A stretch of DNA of 64,000 nt, from positions 1 through 64,000 of the forward strand of contig CAYQXJ010000002.1 in the NCBI GenBank assembly GCA_964421565.1, written 5' to 3'. The notes under the pieces were generated by a model. It did no database searches, had not been told where the DNA came from, and saw only the letters and a list, made by a program, of their open reading frames with translations. Below are positions 43,464-50,868 of this stretch, piece after piece (within the stretch, counting starts at the first letter, position 1; each line of letters begins with the position of its first letter). The position numbers were made by a program, and so were the translations under genes. The stretch comes from CAYQXJ01 sp964421565 (lineage in GTDB: Bacteria > Planctomycetota > Brocadiia > SM23-32).

Positions 43464-44183
43464 TCAGGCCGAGTGCTTTGCCTCCAGCGCCGCCTGCTCG
43501 AAGAAGCGTCGCAGGTCCTCGGCACAGTGGTCGCAGAGGGCGCCGTGGCGGATGCGGTCCTCGGTGAGCTGGGCCCAGTCGTCGGGCGCGACCCGCGCGG
43601 GACGCAGTATGCAGGTGTGGGTGCAGCAGATCACGTCGCCGTCGAGCGTTACGTCGTCGCGGCGGTGGTCGGGCACTCCGAACATGAAGCACATCTGGCG
43701 CATTACTTCGGTTTTCAGGTAACTGTAGGGCAGGCCCCATATGTGCTCGATGCGGTGGGTGCTGATCACGGCAGCGCTGAGGCGCTCGGACTTGCCGACG
43801 GCGTAGCCGGGGCCGGCCTGATCGTCCCCTTCGGAGGGGTCGTACATGTCCTCTTCCATCACGAACAGATCGTAATGGTCGCCGAGGCTCGATTCGTTGC
43901 GCCAGGGCTCGACGGAGAAGTTGTGCAGTATGCGGTCGCAATCGACCTGCATGCGGTCCTCGTCCAGGGCGTCGAAGACGTACCAGTCAACGCTCTGGTA
44001 GGGGACCAGTTCGTTCTCGTCGTTGCGCCATTCGTTGCTGCGATACTGCCCGAAGTCCTGCACGGCCATGGGTGTGCGGCACCGGCCTATGGTGAGAACC
44101 TCGGTGATGGCGTCGGCGATGGCAACCTTCTCGGGCCAGAAGCCCTTATCGTTGAGCAGGTTTAGTGGCTTGAACTTATTCAT
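43464..44183 (-). CDS. Archaemetzincin-like protein with degenerate zinc-protease motif
   Basis: A 239-residue protein resembling archaemetzincins in order of elements: DHYDLFVMEEDMYDPSEGD near 102-120, GYAVGKSERLSAAVISTHRI near 126-145, and late Cys pairs at 186/187/191 and 217/220 (CTHTCILRP, LCDHCAED) that recall the family's zinc site. Where HExxHxxG should stand, the sequence is MRQMCFMFGVP (about 161-171), so the catalytic His/Glu are missing. It may be a non-catalytic relative or a metal-binding protein. Assignment is by eye and tentative. It lies between nitroreductase and ligA with 8 and 20 bp gaps. Confidence 0.5.
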   Translation of the reverse strand: MNKFKPLNLLNDKGFWPEKVAIADAITEVLTIGRCRTPMAVQDFGQYRSNEWRNDENELVPYQSVDWYVFDALDEDRMQVDCDRILHNFSVEPWRNESSLGDHYDLFVMEEDMYDPSEGDDQAGPGYAVGKSERLSAAVISTHRIEHIWGLPYSYLKTEVMRQMCFMFGVPDHRRDDVTLDGDVICCTHTCILRPARVAPDDWAQLTEDRIRHGALCDHCAEDLRRFFEQAALEAKHSA

Positions 44184-44191
44184 GCGAGCTT

Positions 44192-44698
44192 CTATCCGAT
44201 GAACCGGAATATCTCCTCCAGGCTCTTGCGTGGTGTCCCGGTCGCCTCCTGTGCGGGATAGCCCAGGGGTGTCAGGGCCACGGGCTCGAGGTCATCCGGC
44301 AGCTCGAGCGCCTCGCGGAGGCGGTTCGGCACGAACGCGCCGATCCAGCAGGTGCCGAGCCCCTCGGCGGCGGCGGCGAGCACCAGGTGTTCCATGGCGA
44401 TGCTCACGTCGACGTCGGCGTAGCACTTGCCGTCCACGCGCTGCCACGCCTCGCCGGGCCGGGCGCAGGCGCAGATGACGATCGGCGCCTTGGCCAGCCA
44501 TTCCTGCGAGTACGCCTTGAGCAGCCCTGCTCGCCGGTTCTCCTCACGGATAACGTAGAAGACGTACGGCTGTCGGTTGGCGGCCGAGGGCGCCAGGCGC
44601 ACCGCTTCAAGAACGCGGCGCAGCTTCTGCTCCTCGACGGGTCGGCTCTCATAGGCGCGGATGCTGTGTCGGTTCCTGATTACGTCGTGGAAGTCCAT
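44192..44698 (-). CDS. Nitroreductase-family flavoprotein
   Basis: A 168-residue FMN-binding nitroreductase-like protein. The opening DVIRNRHSIRAYESRPVEEQKLRRVLEA and APSAANRQPYVFYVI are standard FMN-site motifs, and EGLGTCWIGAFVPNRLREAL plus PLGYPAQEATGTPRKSLEEIF close the fold. Such proteins reduce nitro or quinone compounds or act in oxidoreductive steps of metabolism. ATG 44698 was chosen over 44725 because AGGAGG lies 6 nt upstream and the fold starts there. It has a strong promoter and heads a minus-strand gene string running through ligA. Confidence 0.9.
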   Translation of the reverse strand: MDFHDVIRNRHSIRAYESRPVEEQKLRRVLEAVRLAPSAANRQPYVFYVIREENRRAGLLKAYSQEWLAKAPIVICACARPGEAWQRVDGKCYADVDVSIAMEHLVLAAAAEGLGTCWIGAFVPNRLREALELPDDLEPVALTPLGYPAQEATGTPRKSLEEIFRFIG

Positions 44699-44733
44699 GG
44701 TCGGCCTCCTCACAGAGCTGGGCACTTAGGTAC

Positions 44734-44762
44734 ATTATTCCCGGCGGGGCGGCCGTGTGCAA
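44734..44762 (-). promoter_or_regulatory. Promoter of the nitroreductase-ligA gene string
   Basis: Minus strand: TTGCAC (44762-44757), 17-nt spacer, AATAAT (44739-44734). It lies 36 nt before the nitroreductase ATG and can serve archaemetzincin-like, ligA, kinase, heparinase-like and BNR genes, which follow with gaps of 20 bp or less or overlaps. Confidence 0.6.
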
Positions 44763-44908
44763 GCGGCGGGAGCGCGAACGGCGTCGGCTCCTCCGGCCTC
44801 CACAGATGCAGAGAGCCACCACTTCACGCATCCCGTGGTCCTGCGGGCAGGGGCAGTGGGGCGGGCGAGCCGGTGGGCTTACCCGCCGACCGACAGGCGC
44901 CGGTGCGG

Positions 44909-45427
44909 CTACTTGCTGCGCTCTGCGAGCCAGCGCTGCACGCCCTCATCCTGCGTGCGGACGCGCTCGGCCATGGCGGCCCTGTACTCGCCCAGCTTTT
45001 CGCGCAGGGCGGGGTCGGAGAGCGCCACTATCTGCACGGCCAGCACGGCGGCGTTGCGCGCGCCGGAACTGCCCAGCCCGACGGTGGCGACGGGTATGCC
45101 GCTCGGCATCTGGAGTGTGCTGAACAGGCTGTCCATGCCGCCCATTCGGTCGGTGGGCACCGGCAGGCCGATCACGGGCACGCTCGTCTGCGCGGCGATT
45201 ACGCCGGCCAGATGGGCGGCGCCGCCCGCGGCCGCGATGATCGCCTGCAACCCCCGCTGCTGGGCCGAGCCGGCGAACTGCTCGACCCGCTCGGGCGAGC
45301 GATGGGCGCTCATCACGTGCAGTTCGAAGGGCACCCCGAAGTGCTCCAGCGTCTCCACCGTCTTCTCCACCACGGGCAGGTCGCTCTCGCTGCCCATCAA
45401 CACGGCAATCTTCACCTGCTTGCTCAC
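44909..45427 (-). CDS. purE: N5-carboxyaminoimidazole ribonucleotide mutase
   Basis: This 172-residue class I PurE has all three signature loops: VLMGSESDLPVVEK near the N-terminus, VMSAHRSPERVEQFA and AAAGGAAHLAGVIAAQTSVPVIGLPV. It converts N5-CAIR to CAIR in purine synthesis. GTG 45427 was chosen because GGGGGGAG lies about 9 nt upstream and the protein then has normal family length; ATG 45463 adds 12 unlike residues. It follows the EF-G-like gene by 71 bp on the same strand. purK is not in the window. Confidence 0.96.
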   Translation of the reverse strand: MSKQVKIAVLMGSESDLPVVEKTVETLEHFGVPFELHVMSAHRSPERVEQFAGSAQQRGLQAIIAAAGGAAHLAGVIAAQTSVPVIGLPVPTDRMGGMDSLFSTLQMPSGIPVATVGLGSSGARNAAVLAVQIVALSDPALREKLGEYRAAMAERVRTQDEGVQRWLAERSK

Positions 45428-45498
45428 GGTGCGTTCTCCCCCCCTTTCCAAGGGTTCGCGCATCTGCGCTGCGCGTTGCTAACCCGACGCAGCTCCGT

Positions 45499-47535
45499 CT
45501 ACTGCTCTTCCTGTTGCTGCTTGCGGCGCTGGATGATCTCCTCCTGGATGTGTGCGGGCACGGGTTGGTAGTGCGAGAACTCCAGCGTGAAGCTGCCCTC
45601 GCCACCGGTCATGCTTTTCAGTTCGGTGCTGTAGCGTTGCACCTCGGCCATGGGTATTTCGGCCTTGACGACCTGCAGCGGGCCGACCTGCTCCATGCCC
45701 TGTATGCGCCCGCGGTGGCCGGTCAGGTTGCCGGTCACGTCGCCCATGTACTCGGCGGGGATGGTCACTTCCATCCTGGCGATCGGCTCCAGCAGGGTCG
45801 GCCGCGCCTGCGCGTATGCGTCGCGGAAAGCTCGGGCCCCGGCTATCTTGAAGGCGGCCTCGGAGCTGTCCACGCTGTGGTAGGAGCCGTCGTAGACAAT
45901 TACGCGCACGCTATCGACGGGGCGGCCGGCCAGGGGGCCCGTGTCGAGAACTTCGACGATGCCCTTCTCGACGGCGGGCAGGAACTGGCGGGGGATGACG
46001 CCGCCGACGACCTCATCCACGAACTCGAAGCGCTCCTCGCCGTCCATGGGCTCCAGGCGTAGGTAGACCTCGCCGTACTGGCCCCGGCCACCGGTCTGTT
46101 TCTTGTGCCGGTAACGGCCGTTGGCCTTGCGGGTGATGGTCTCACGGTAGGGGATGGCGGGTTCGTGGGTCAGTACGCTGATGTCCAGCCGGCGTTGCAT
46201 GCGGGAGAGCATCACTTCGAGGTGCAGGTTGCTCATGCCGGTGATGACCAGTTCGCCGGTCTGTTGATCGCGCCGGATCGTGAAGGTGGGGTCGGACTCG
46301 GCCAGGTCCTGCAGGCCCGCGCTGATCTTGGTGTCGTCCTCGCGGCTCTGCGGCTCGACCGCCAGGGACATCATCGGCTTGGGGAAGTCCATCGGCGGCA
46401 GGTTCAGCACTTTGCCGGGCGGGCAGATGGTGTCGTCGAGCTGGAGCTCCTCCACTTTCGTGACGGCGATCATGTCGCCGGGCAGTGCCTCGTCGACCTC
46501 CTCCTGCTCGGCGCCTTTGACCAGGTAGATGTGGCCGAGTCGCACCTCGCGGCCGGTGCGGGCGAGCCCTACGGTTAGGTCGCCCTTCAGTGTGCCGCTG
46601 TAGATGCGGAAGACGGCGATTTTGCCGACATGGACGTCGGTGGTGGTCTTGAAGACGCGGGCGCAGAGGGGGCCGTCCGGATCGGCGGTCAGCGCCACCT
46701 GTTCGCCTCCGGTATCGGTGGCCGTGCGCGGGATATCGCTCGGCGCGGGCGCGCAGGAGGCGAGGAACGCCGCGGCCTCTTTCACGCCGATGTTTGCCTT
46801 CGCCGCGCAGCACATCACGGGCACCATGCTGCCGTTCGCAACCGCGTCGCCGAGTACGTCCATCAGCTCCTCGGCGCCTATCTGCTCCCCCTCGAAGTAG
46901 CGCTCCATCAGCGCGTCGTCGCACTCGATGATTGCCTCGCGCAGTCCCTGCCCGGCGGCTTCGGAATCGCCGACAACGCCTTCGGGGGCCTGGTCCGTCT
47001 CCAGCAGGTTCACCACGCCTTGGATGTCCGCGCCCACGCCGATGGGCAGGAAGACGGGCTGACACTCGGTGCCGAATGCCTGCTGGATATCCTCCAGCAG
47101 GCCGGGCAGGTCGATGTTGTCGGCGTCCAGGCGCGTTATCAGCAGCATACGGGCGACGCCTGCCTCGCCGGCTGCCTGCCACATGCGGCGGGTGTTGAGC
47201 TGTATGCCGTCGTGCGCGCTCAGGGCGATCACGGCCGTCTCGACCACGGGCAGGGCTGCCATGGCCATGCCGACGAAGTCGATGTAGCCGGGGGTGTCGA
47301 TCAGGTTGAAGGTGCGCTCGTGTGCCTGGAAGTTGAAGATGGTATCGATCACTGAGAAGCTGCGTTCCTTCTCCTCCGGATCGTAATCGCTCAAGGAGGA
47401 TCCGGCGTCGACGTCGCCTGCACGCTTGGAGAAGCCGACGGCATGGAGCAGGTGGTCGACGAAGGTGGTCTTCCCCACGCCGCCGTGTCCCACAATGGCC
47501 ACGTTACAAATGTCGGACGGAGTGCGTTTCGCCAT
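45499..47535 (-). CDS. Elongation factor G-like GTPase (EF-G paralogue)
   Basis: The 678-residue protein has the five-domain EF-G layout: G domain (1-270), domain II beta-barrel (about 290-380), domains III, IV (RQFLPAVEKGIVEVL) and V. G1 is GHGGVGKTT (16-24) and G3 DTPGY (80-84). G4, normally NKxD, reads TRLD (134-137), and switch I reads ERSFSV instead of ERGITI. This places it in the EF-G-like (FusA2-type) branch and suggests altered GTP use. ATG 47535 was chosen because GGAGG lies 6 nt upstream. Its start overlaps the end of hisA by 32 nt. Confidence 0.9.
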   Translation of the reverse strand: MAKRTPSDICNVAIVGHGGVGKTTFVDHLLHAVGFSKRAGDVDAGSSLSDYDPEEKERSFSVIDTIFNFQAHERTFNLIDTPGYIDFVGMAMAALPVVETAVIALSAHDGIQLNTRRMWQAAGEAGVARMLLITRLDADNIDLPGLLEDIQQAFGTECQPVFLPIGVGADIQGVVNLLETDQAPEGVVGDSEAAGQGLREAIIECDDALMERYFEGEQIGAEELMDVLGDAVANGSMVPVMCCAAKANIGVKEAAAFLASCAPAPSDIPRTATDTGGEQVALTADPDGPLCARVFKTTTDVHVGKIAVFRIYSGTLKGDLTVGLARTGREVRLGHIYLVKGAEQEEVDEALPGDMIAVTKVEELQLDDTICPPGKVLNLPPMDFPKPMMSLAVEPQSREDDTKISAGLQDLAESDPTFTIRRDQQTGELVITGMSNLHLEVMLSRMQRRLDISVLTHEPAIPYRETITRKANGRYRHKKQTGGRGQYGEVYLRLEPMDGEERFEFVDEVVGGVIPRQFLPAVEKGIVEVLDTGPLAGRPVDSVRVIVYDGSYHSVDSSEAAFKIAGARAFRDAYAQARPTLLEPIARMEVTIPAEYMGDVTGNLTGHRGRIQGMEQVGPLQVVKAEIPMAEVQRYSTELKSMTGGEGSFTLEFSHYQPVPAHIQEEIIQRRKQQQEEQ

Positions 47536-48322
47536 CAGTGTCCTCCAGCTTCTCGTTCGGTTCTTGTTCTGTATTCTCTGCGCCAGGCGCGGTACGAAGC
47601 CGCGAGGGATACTCAACGGCGATGTCGATCGCTTCCGGCAGCGCGAAGCGCTCCTCGTAGAGGGCTTTGCCAATGATAACCGCGTCTGCGCCGCACTCGC
47701 CCAGGCGCGCCACGTCCGCCAGCGACGCGACGCCGCCCGAGGCGATCACCGGCACGTCAACTGCTTGCAGCAGGGCCTCCACGCCCTCGAAGTGAGGGCG
47801 CGTGAGCATGCCGTCCCGGGCGATGTCCGTGTAGAGGAACGCGGCCGGCCGGCCCTCCGCCAGCCGCCGGGCCAGTTCTACCGGCCCGACCTCGGAGAGT
47901 TGTCGCCAGCCTTCGACGGCCACCCGCCCGTCCTTTGCGTCGACGGCAATCACCACGCGGCCCGGCATCGCGCTGCAGAGGGCGACGGCCCAGTCGGGAT
48001 CCATAACGGCCATTGTGCCGACGACGGCGCGTGCCGCCCCGGCCTCCAGGGCGCGCCTGACGGTCTGCTCGCTACGCAGCCCGCCGGCGACCTGGACCGG
48101 TATGCGCAGCCGGGTCAGTATTCTCTGAACGGGCCCCGGGTTGCCGCCCGATGCCAGCGCGCCGTCCAGGTCGACCACGTGGAGCGCCCTGGCGCCCTGC
48201 CGTTGCCAATGGAGAGCGGCCTGCACGGGTTGCTCGTAATAGACGGTTTCGTCCTCGGGGTGTCCCTGCAGCAGCCGCACGCAACGGCCCCTGGCGATAT
48301 CCACGGCCGGCAAGACGAGCAT
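47504..48322 (-). CDS. hisA: Phosphoribosylformimino-5-aminoimidazole carboxamide ribotide isomerase
   Basis: This TIM-barrel isomerase of histidine synthesis is 272 residues, about 25 longer than usual at the C-terminus. Catalytic Asp occurs in MLVLPAVDIARGRCV (N-terminal strand) and in FLYTDIARDGML. Phosphate-binding segments are QVAGGLRSEQTV and VIASGGVASLADV. The hydrophilic C-terminal tail overlaps the EF-G-like start region. ATG 48322 was chosen because HisA begins there; no strong ribosome site is visible (AAAGGA is about 13 nt away) and the frame is open to 48436. Other his genes are absent from the window. Confidence 0.93.
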   Translation of the reverse strand: MLVLPAVDIARGRCVRLLQGHPEDETVYYEQPVQAALHWQRQGARALHVVDLDGALASGGNPGPVQRILTRLRIPVQVAGGLRSEQTVRRALEAGAARAVVGTMAVMDPDWAVALCSAMPGRVVIAVDAKDGRVAVEGWRQLSEVGPVELARRLAEGRPAAFLYTDIARDGMLTRPHFEGVEALLQAVDVPVIASGGVASLADVARLGECGADAVIIGKALYEERFALPEAIDIAVEYPSRLRTAPGAENTEQEPNEKLEDTDGETHSVRHL

Positions 48323-48468
48323 GGCGTCGGCGGTTCCTTTCCGGGTTCGTCGCGGCGACACCGCGGGCGTCGGCGATCGTTGCGGGAGCCTGGGTCGGAC
48401 GGGCCGGCGCGTCGGATCGGCACGGGTCGCCCGCAACCCGCATCCGGGCCGTGGCCCGTAGGTTGCAG

Positions 48469-48497
48469 ATTATAGGTCGGGCTGATCGGCCTGTCAA
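48469..48497 (-). promoter_or_regulatory. Perfect-consensus sigma-70 promoter upstream of hisA
   Basis: Minus strand: TTGACA (48497-48492), exactly 17-nt spacer, TATAAT (48474-48469). All 12 positions match consensus. The start would be near 48462, giving a leader of about 140 nt to hisA ATG. Confidence 0.75.
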
Positions 48498-48525
48498 AGG
48501 GAGGTGCCGGGGTGTGGTCAATCGG

Positions 48526-48554
48526 TTGACTTGTGCCCTGAGGGCGCGTATCGT
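48526..48554 (+). promoter_or_regulatory. Promoter of the DUF21/CBS operon
   Basis: TTGACT (48526-48531), 17-nt spacer, TATCGT (48549-48554). It stands back-to-back with the hisA promoter, 28 nt apart, and would start transcription about 35 nt before the TTG start at 48596. Confidence 0.5.
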
Positions 48555-48595
48555 AGGGTTTTGCTTAGTGGTGTCCTATGCTCTGAGACAGGGCT

Positions 48596-49885
48596 TTGCC
48601 TGCCGAGATATCATACCTGCCCCTGCGGCTCGCCATTCTGGTGCTCACTTTCTGCCTGTCCGGTTTCTTCAGCGGCTCGGAGACGGCGCTGTTCTCCTTC
48701 CAGCCGCACGAGCTGAAGAGGATGGCCGGCTTGCATGGCGCCGACGGCGTGATCTACCGTCTGCGCGAGCGCCCGAAGCGGCTGCTGACCACCATCCTGT
48801 TCGGCAACATGGTGGTAAACGTCGTCTTTTACAGCGTCTCCTTCCTGCTGATTGTCGACCTTAAGCCGGCGGTTGGCCGGACGGGGGGGGTGGCGCTGGG
48901 GCTGGCGTCGCTGATGACGGTGATCCTCGGCGGCGAGGTGATGCCGAAGAACCTGGCGGTGATGGTTTACCACACCTGGGGCCGGCTGGCGGCCTATCCC
49001 CTGTGGGTGCTCGAGCACGCTCTGCTGGTCATTGTGGTGCCGCTGGAGGCCGCGGCGGACCTCGTGGTCTCCCTCTTCGAGCGGGGACACCGGCCGGAGA
49101 TGGAAACCGAAGAGCTGCAGCAGCTTGTGGGCCTCGCCGCGCGGGAGGGCACGCTCGACTTCGGGGCGGGCAGGATGATCGCTGAGGTGATCGAGCTATC
49201 CGACCTGGGGGTCGCCGAAGTGATGGTGCCGCGGGTGGAGATGACCACCTTCGACGTGGATGACGACCCGCAAGGGCTGTTGAAGCTGTTCCGTACCGCC
49301 AAGCTCACCATGATCCCCCTGTACGAGGGCGAGACGGACAACATGGTCGGCGTGGTGCACGTGAAGGACGTGCTCTACCGCCGGGACGATGCGCCTCTGA
49401 AACAGCTCGCACGACCGATACCTTTCCTTCCCGAAACAGCAACCGTAGAAGAGGCGCTGGCGCGTTGTCGCACCGTGCATAGCAAGACGGCCTTCGTCGT
49501 GGACGAGTACGGCGCGGTGGTCGGTCTGGTGACCGTTGAGGACCTGCTGGAGGAGATTGTCGGGGAGATCGCGGATGAGTACGACAAAGCCGAGCGGCCC
49601 GGGCCGATGGAGTTCCTTTCCGACGGTACCGTCAGGCTGCAGGGACGGCTGAGCCTGCGCACCTGGCAGCAGATGTTCCCGGCCCCGGCGCCGCCGACGA
49701 AGGTCAACACGGTGGGTGGACTGGTGATGTCGCTGCTCGGCAAGGTGCCGGAGGCGGGCGACAGCGTCGAGTGGCAGCAGATGGAGTTCACCGTCGAGAG
49801 CGTGTACGGCCGCCGCGTGGGCAGCGTGCTGATGCGCACCTTGCCGGGCCGCAATGTCCAGAGCGGAGGTGGCAACCCTGCTTAG
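48596..49885 (+). CDS. CNNM/DUF21 and CBS-domain membrane protein (hemolysin C family)
   Basis: The 429-residue protein has an N-terminal DUF21 domain with about three to four helices (FCLSGFFSGSETALFS near 18-33 is the hallmark), a CBS pair (about 200-325; VMVPRVEMTTFDVDDD, TKTAFVVDEYGAVVGLVTVEDLLEEIVGEI) and a C-terminal CorC_HlyC domain (about 345-425). Homologues are Mg2+/Co2+ efflux or membrane-stress proteins. The start is TTG with a weak ribosome site, chosen because the first helix begins right after it. It overlaps the next gene by 32 nt. Confidence 0.92.
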   Translation: MPAEISYLPLRLAILVLTFCLSGFFSGSETALFSFQPHELKRMAGLHGADGVIYRLRERPKRLLTTILFGNMVVNVVFYSVSFLLIVDLKPAVGRTGGVALGLASLMTVILGGEVMPKNLAVMVYHTWGRLAAYPLWVLEHALLVIVVPLEAAADLVVSLFERGHRPEMETEELQQLVGLAAREGTLDFGAGRMIAEVIELSDLGVAEVMVPRVEMTTFDVDDDPQGLLKLFRTAKLTMIPLYEGETDNMVGVVHVKDVLYRRDDAPLKQLARPIPFLPETATVEEALARCRTVHSKTAFVVDEYGAVVGLVTVEDLLEEIVGEIADEYDKAERPGPMEFLSDGTVRLQGRLSLRTWQQMFPAPAPPTKVNTVGGLVMSLLGKVPEAGDSVEWQQMEFTVESVYGRRVGSVLMRTLPGRNVQSGGGNPA

Positions 49886-50846
49886 CTACCTGCTTATCGT
49901 GCTGGCTATGGCCGTGGAGGCCTTCTACAGCGGCAATGAAACCGGTTTCTACTGCGTGAACCGGCTCCGCCTGATGGTGCGTGCCGAGCAGGAGGGCTCC
50001 GCCGCGCGGGCGCTGATGCGGCTGACTCAGAGGCCCCAGCTCGCCATCAGCACCATGCTCATCGGCACGAACGTGGGCGTCTACACCGCGACCGTTCTGG
50101 TGACCAACAAGTTGCGCATGCTTGGCCTCGGCCAGCGGGCAGACCTCTACAGCAGTCTCATCCTGCCGCCGATCCTGCTGGTGTTTGCGGAGATCATGCC
50201 GAAGTCGACCTTCCAGCATCATGCCGATTACCTGATGTATCGCACCGCCTGGCCACTGCGGATATCCATGCTGCTGCTCTACCCGTTCTCCGTGTTTCTG
50301 CGCGCTGTGAGCCGTATCCCGCAGCTTCTGCTGGCCGAGCGCGTGCGCCCCCGTGCGCCCGCCCTCACGCGCGATACTTTCCAGTTCTACCTCAGCGAGA
50401 GCGCCGCCCGCGGCGTGCTGAGCACCTATCAGCGCACGATGGCGGAGAACATACTGCGACTGCGCAGCGTGCGCGTGGACGCGACCATGACGCCGCTGAG
50501 CGAAGCGGTTATGATATCACTGGAGGGCGACCGGGCAGAGCTGACGCGCCTGTTCAAGGAGCATCGCTACTCGCGGTTGCCGGTCTACCGCGGCGAGCGG
50601 GACAATATCGTCGGGATGGTAAACGTGCTCGACGTGGCTTCGCAGCGCGGTGAACCGGCCGTTGAAGACCTGCTGCGCGAGGTCGTGGAACTGCCACGCG
50701 AGACCTCCGTGGCGGATGCGCTGCGGCAACTGCGGCGCGCGCAGCAGCAGTTCGCAGTCGTCACCGGCGAGGCGGGCAGGGCGGTCGGCATCGTGACCGT
50801 GAAGGACCTGGTCGAGGAGATTGTGGGCGAGCTGGAAGCCTGGTGA
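49854..50846 (+). CDS. CNNM/DUF21 and CBS-domain membrane protein, short form
   Basis: A 330-residue paralogue of the preceding protein. It keeps DUF21 (EAFYSGNETGFYCVNRLRL near 22-40; ILLVFAEIMPKSTF near 106-119) and two CBS domains (about 205-325, ending VGIVTVKDLVEEIVGELEAW). It stops directly after CBS2 and lacks the CorC_HlyC domain. Two different members side by side may form a heteromeric complex. The ATG at 49854 has no good ribosome site; a GCGGAGG at 49861-49867 lies just inside the frame, so a slightly shorter non-ATG start is possible. Confidence 0.88.
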   Translation: MSRAEVATLLSYLLIVLAMAVEAFYSGNETGFYCVNRLRLMVRAEQEGSAARALMRLTQRPQLAISTMLIGTNVGVYTATVLVTNKLRMLGLGQRADLYSSLILPPILLVFAEIMPKSTFQHHADYLMYRTAWPLRISMLLLYPFSVFLRAVSRIPQLLLAERVRPRAPALTRDTFQFYLSESAARGVLSTYQRTMAENILRLRSVRVDATMTPLSEAVMISLEGDRAELTRLFKEHRYSRLPVYRGERDNIVGMVNVLDVASQRGEPAVEDLLREVVELPRETSVADALRQLRRAQQQFAVVTGEAGRAVGIVTVKDLVEEIVGELEAW

Positions 50847-50868
50847 GCCCGAGCAGGGGGGAGCAAGA

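Noticed and set aside
42424..43722. 432-codon plus-strand frame opposite ligA
   Set aside because: Antisense shadow of ligA; the ligase reading is certain.
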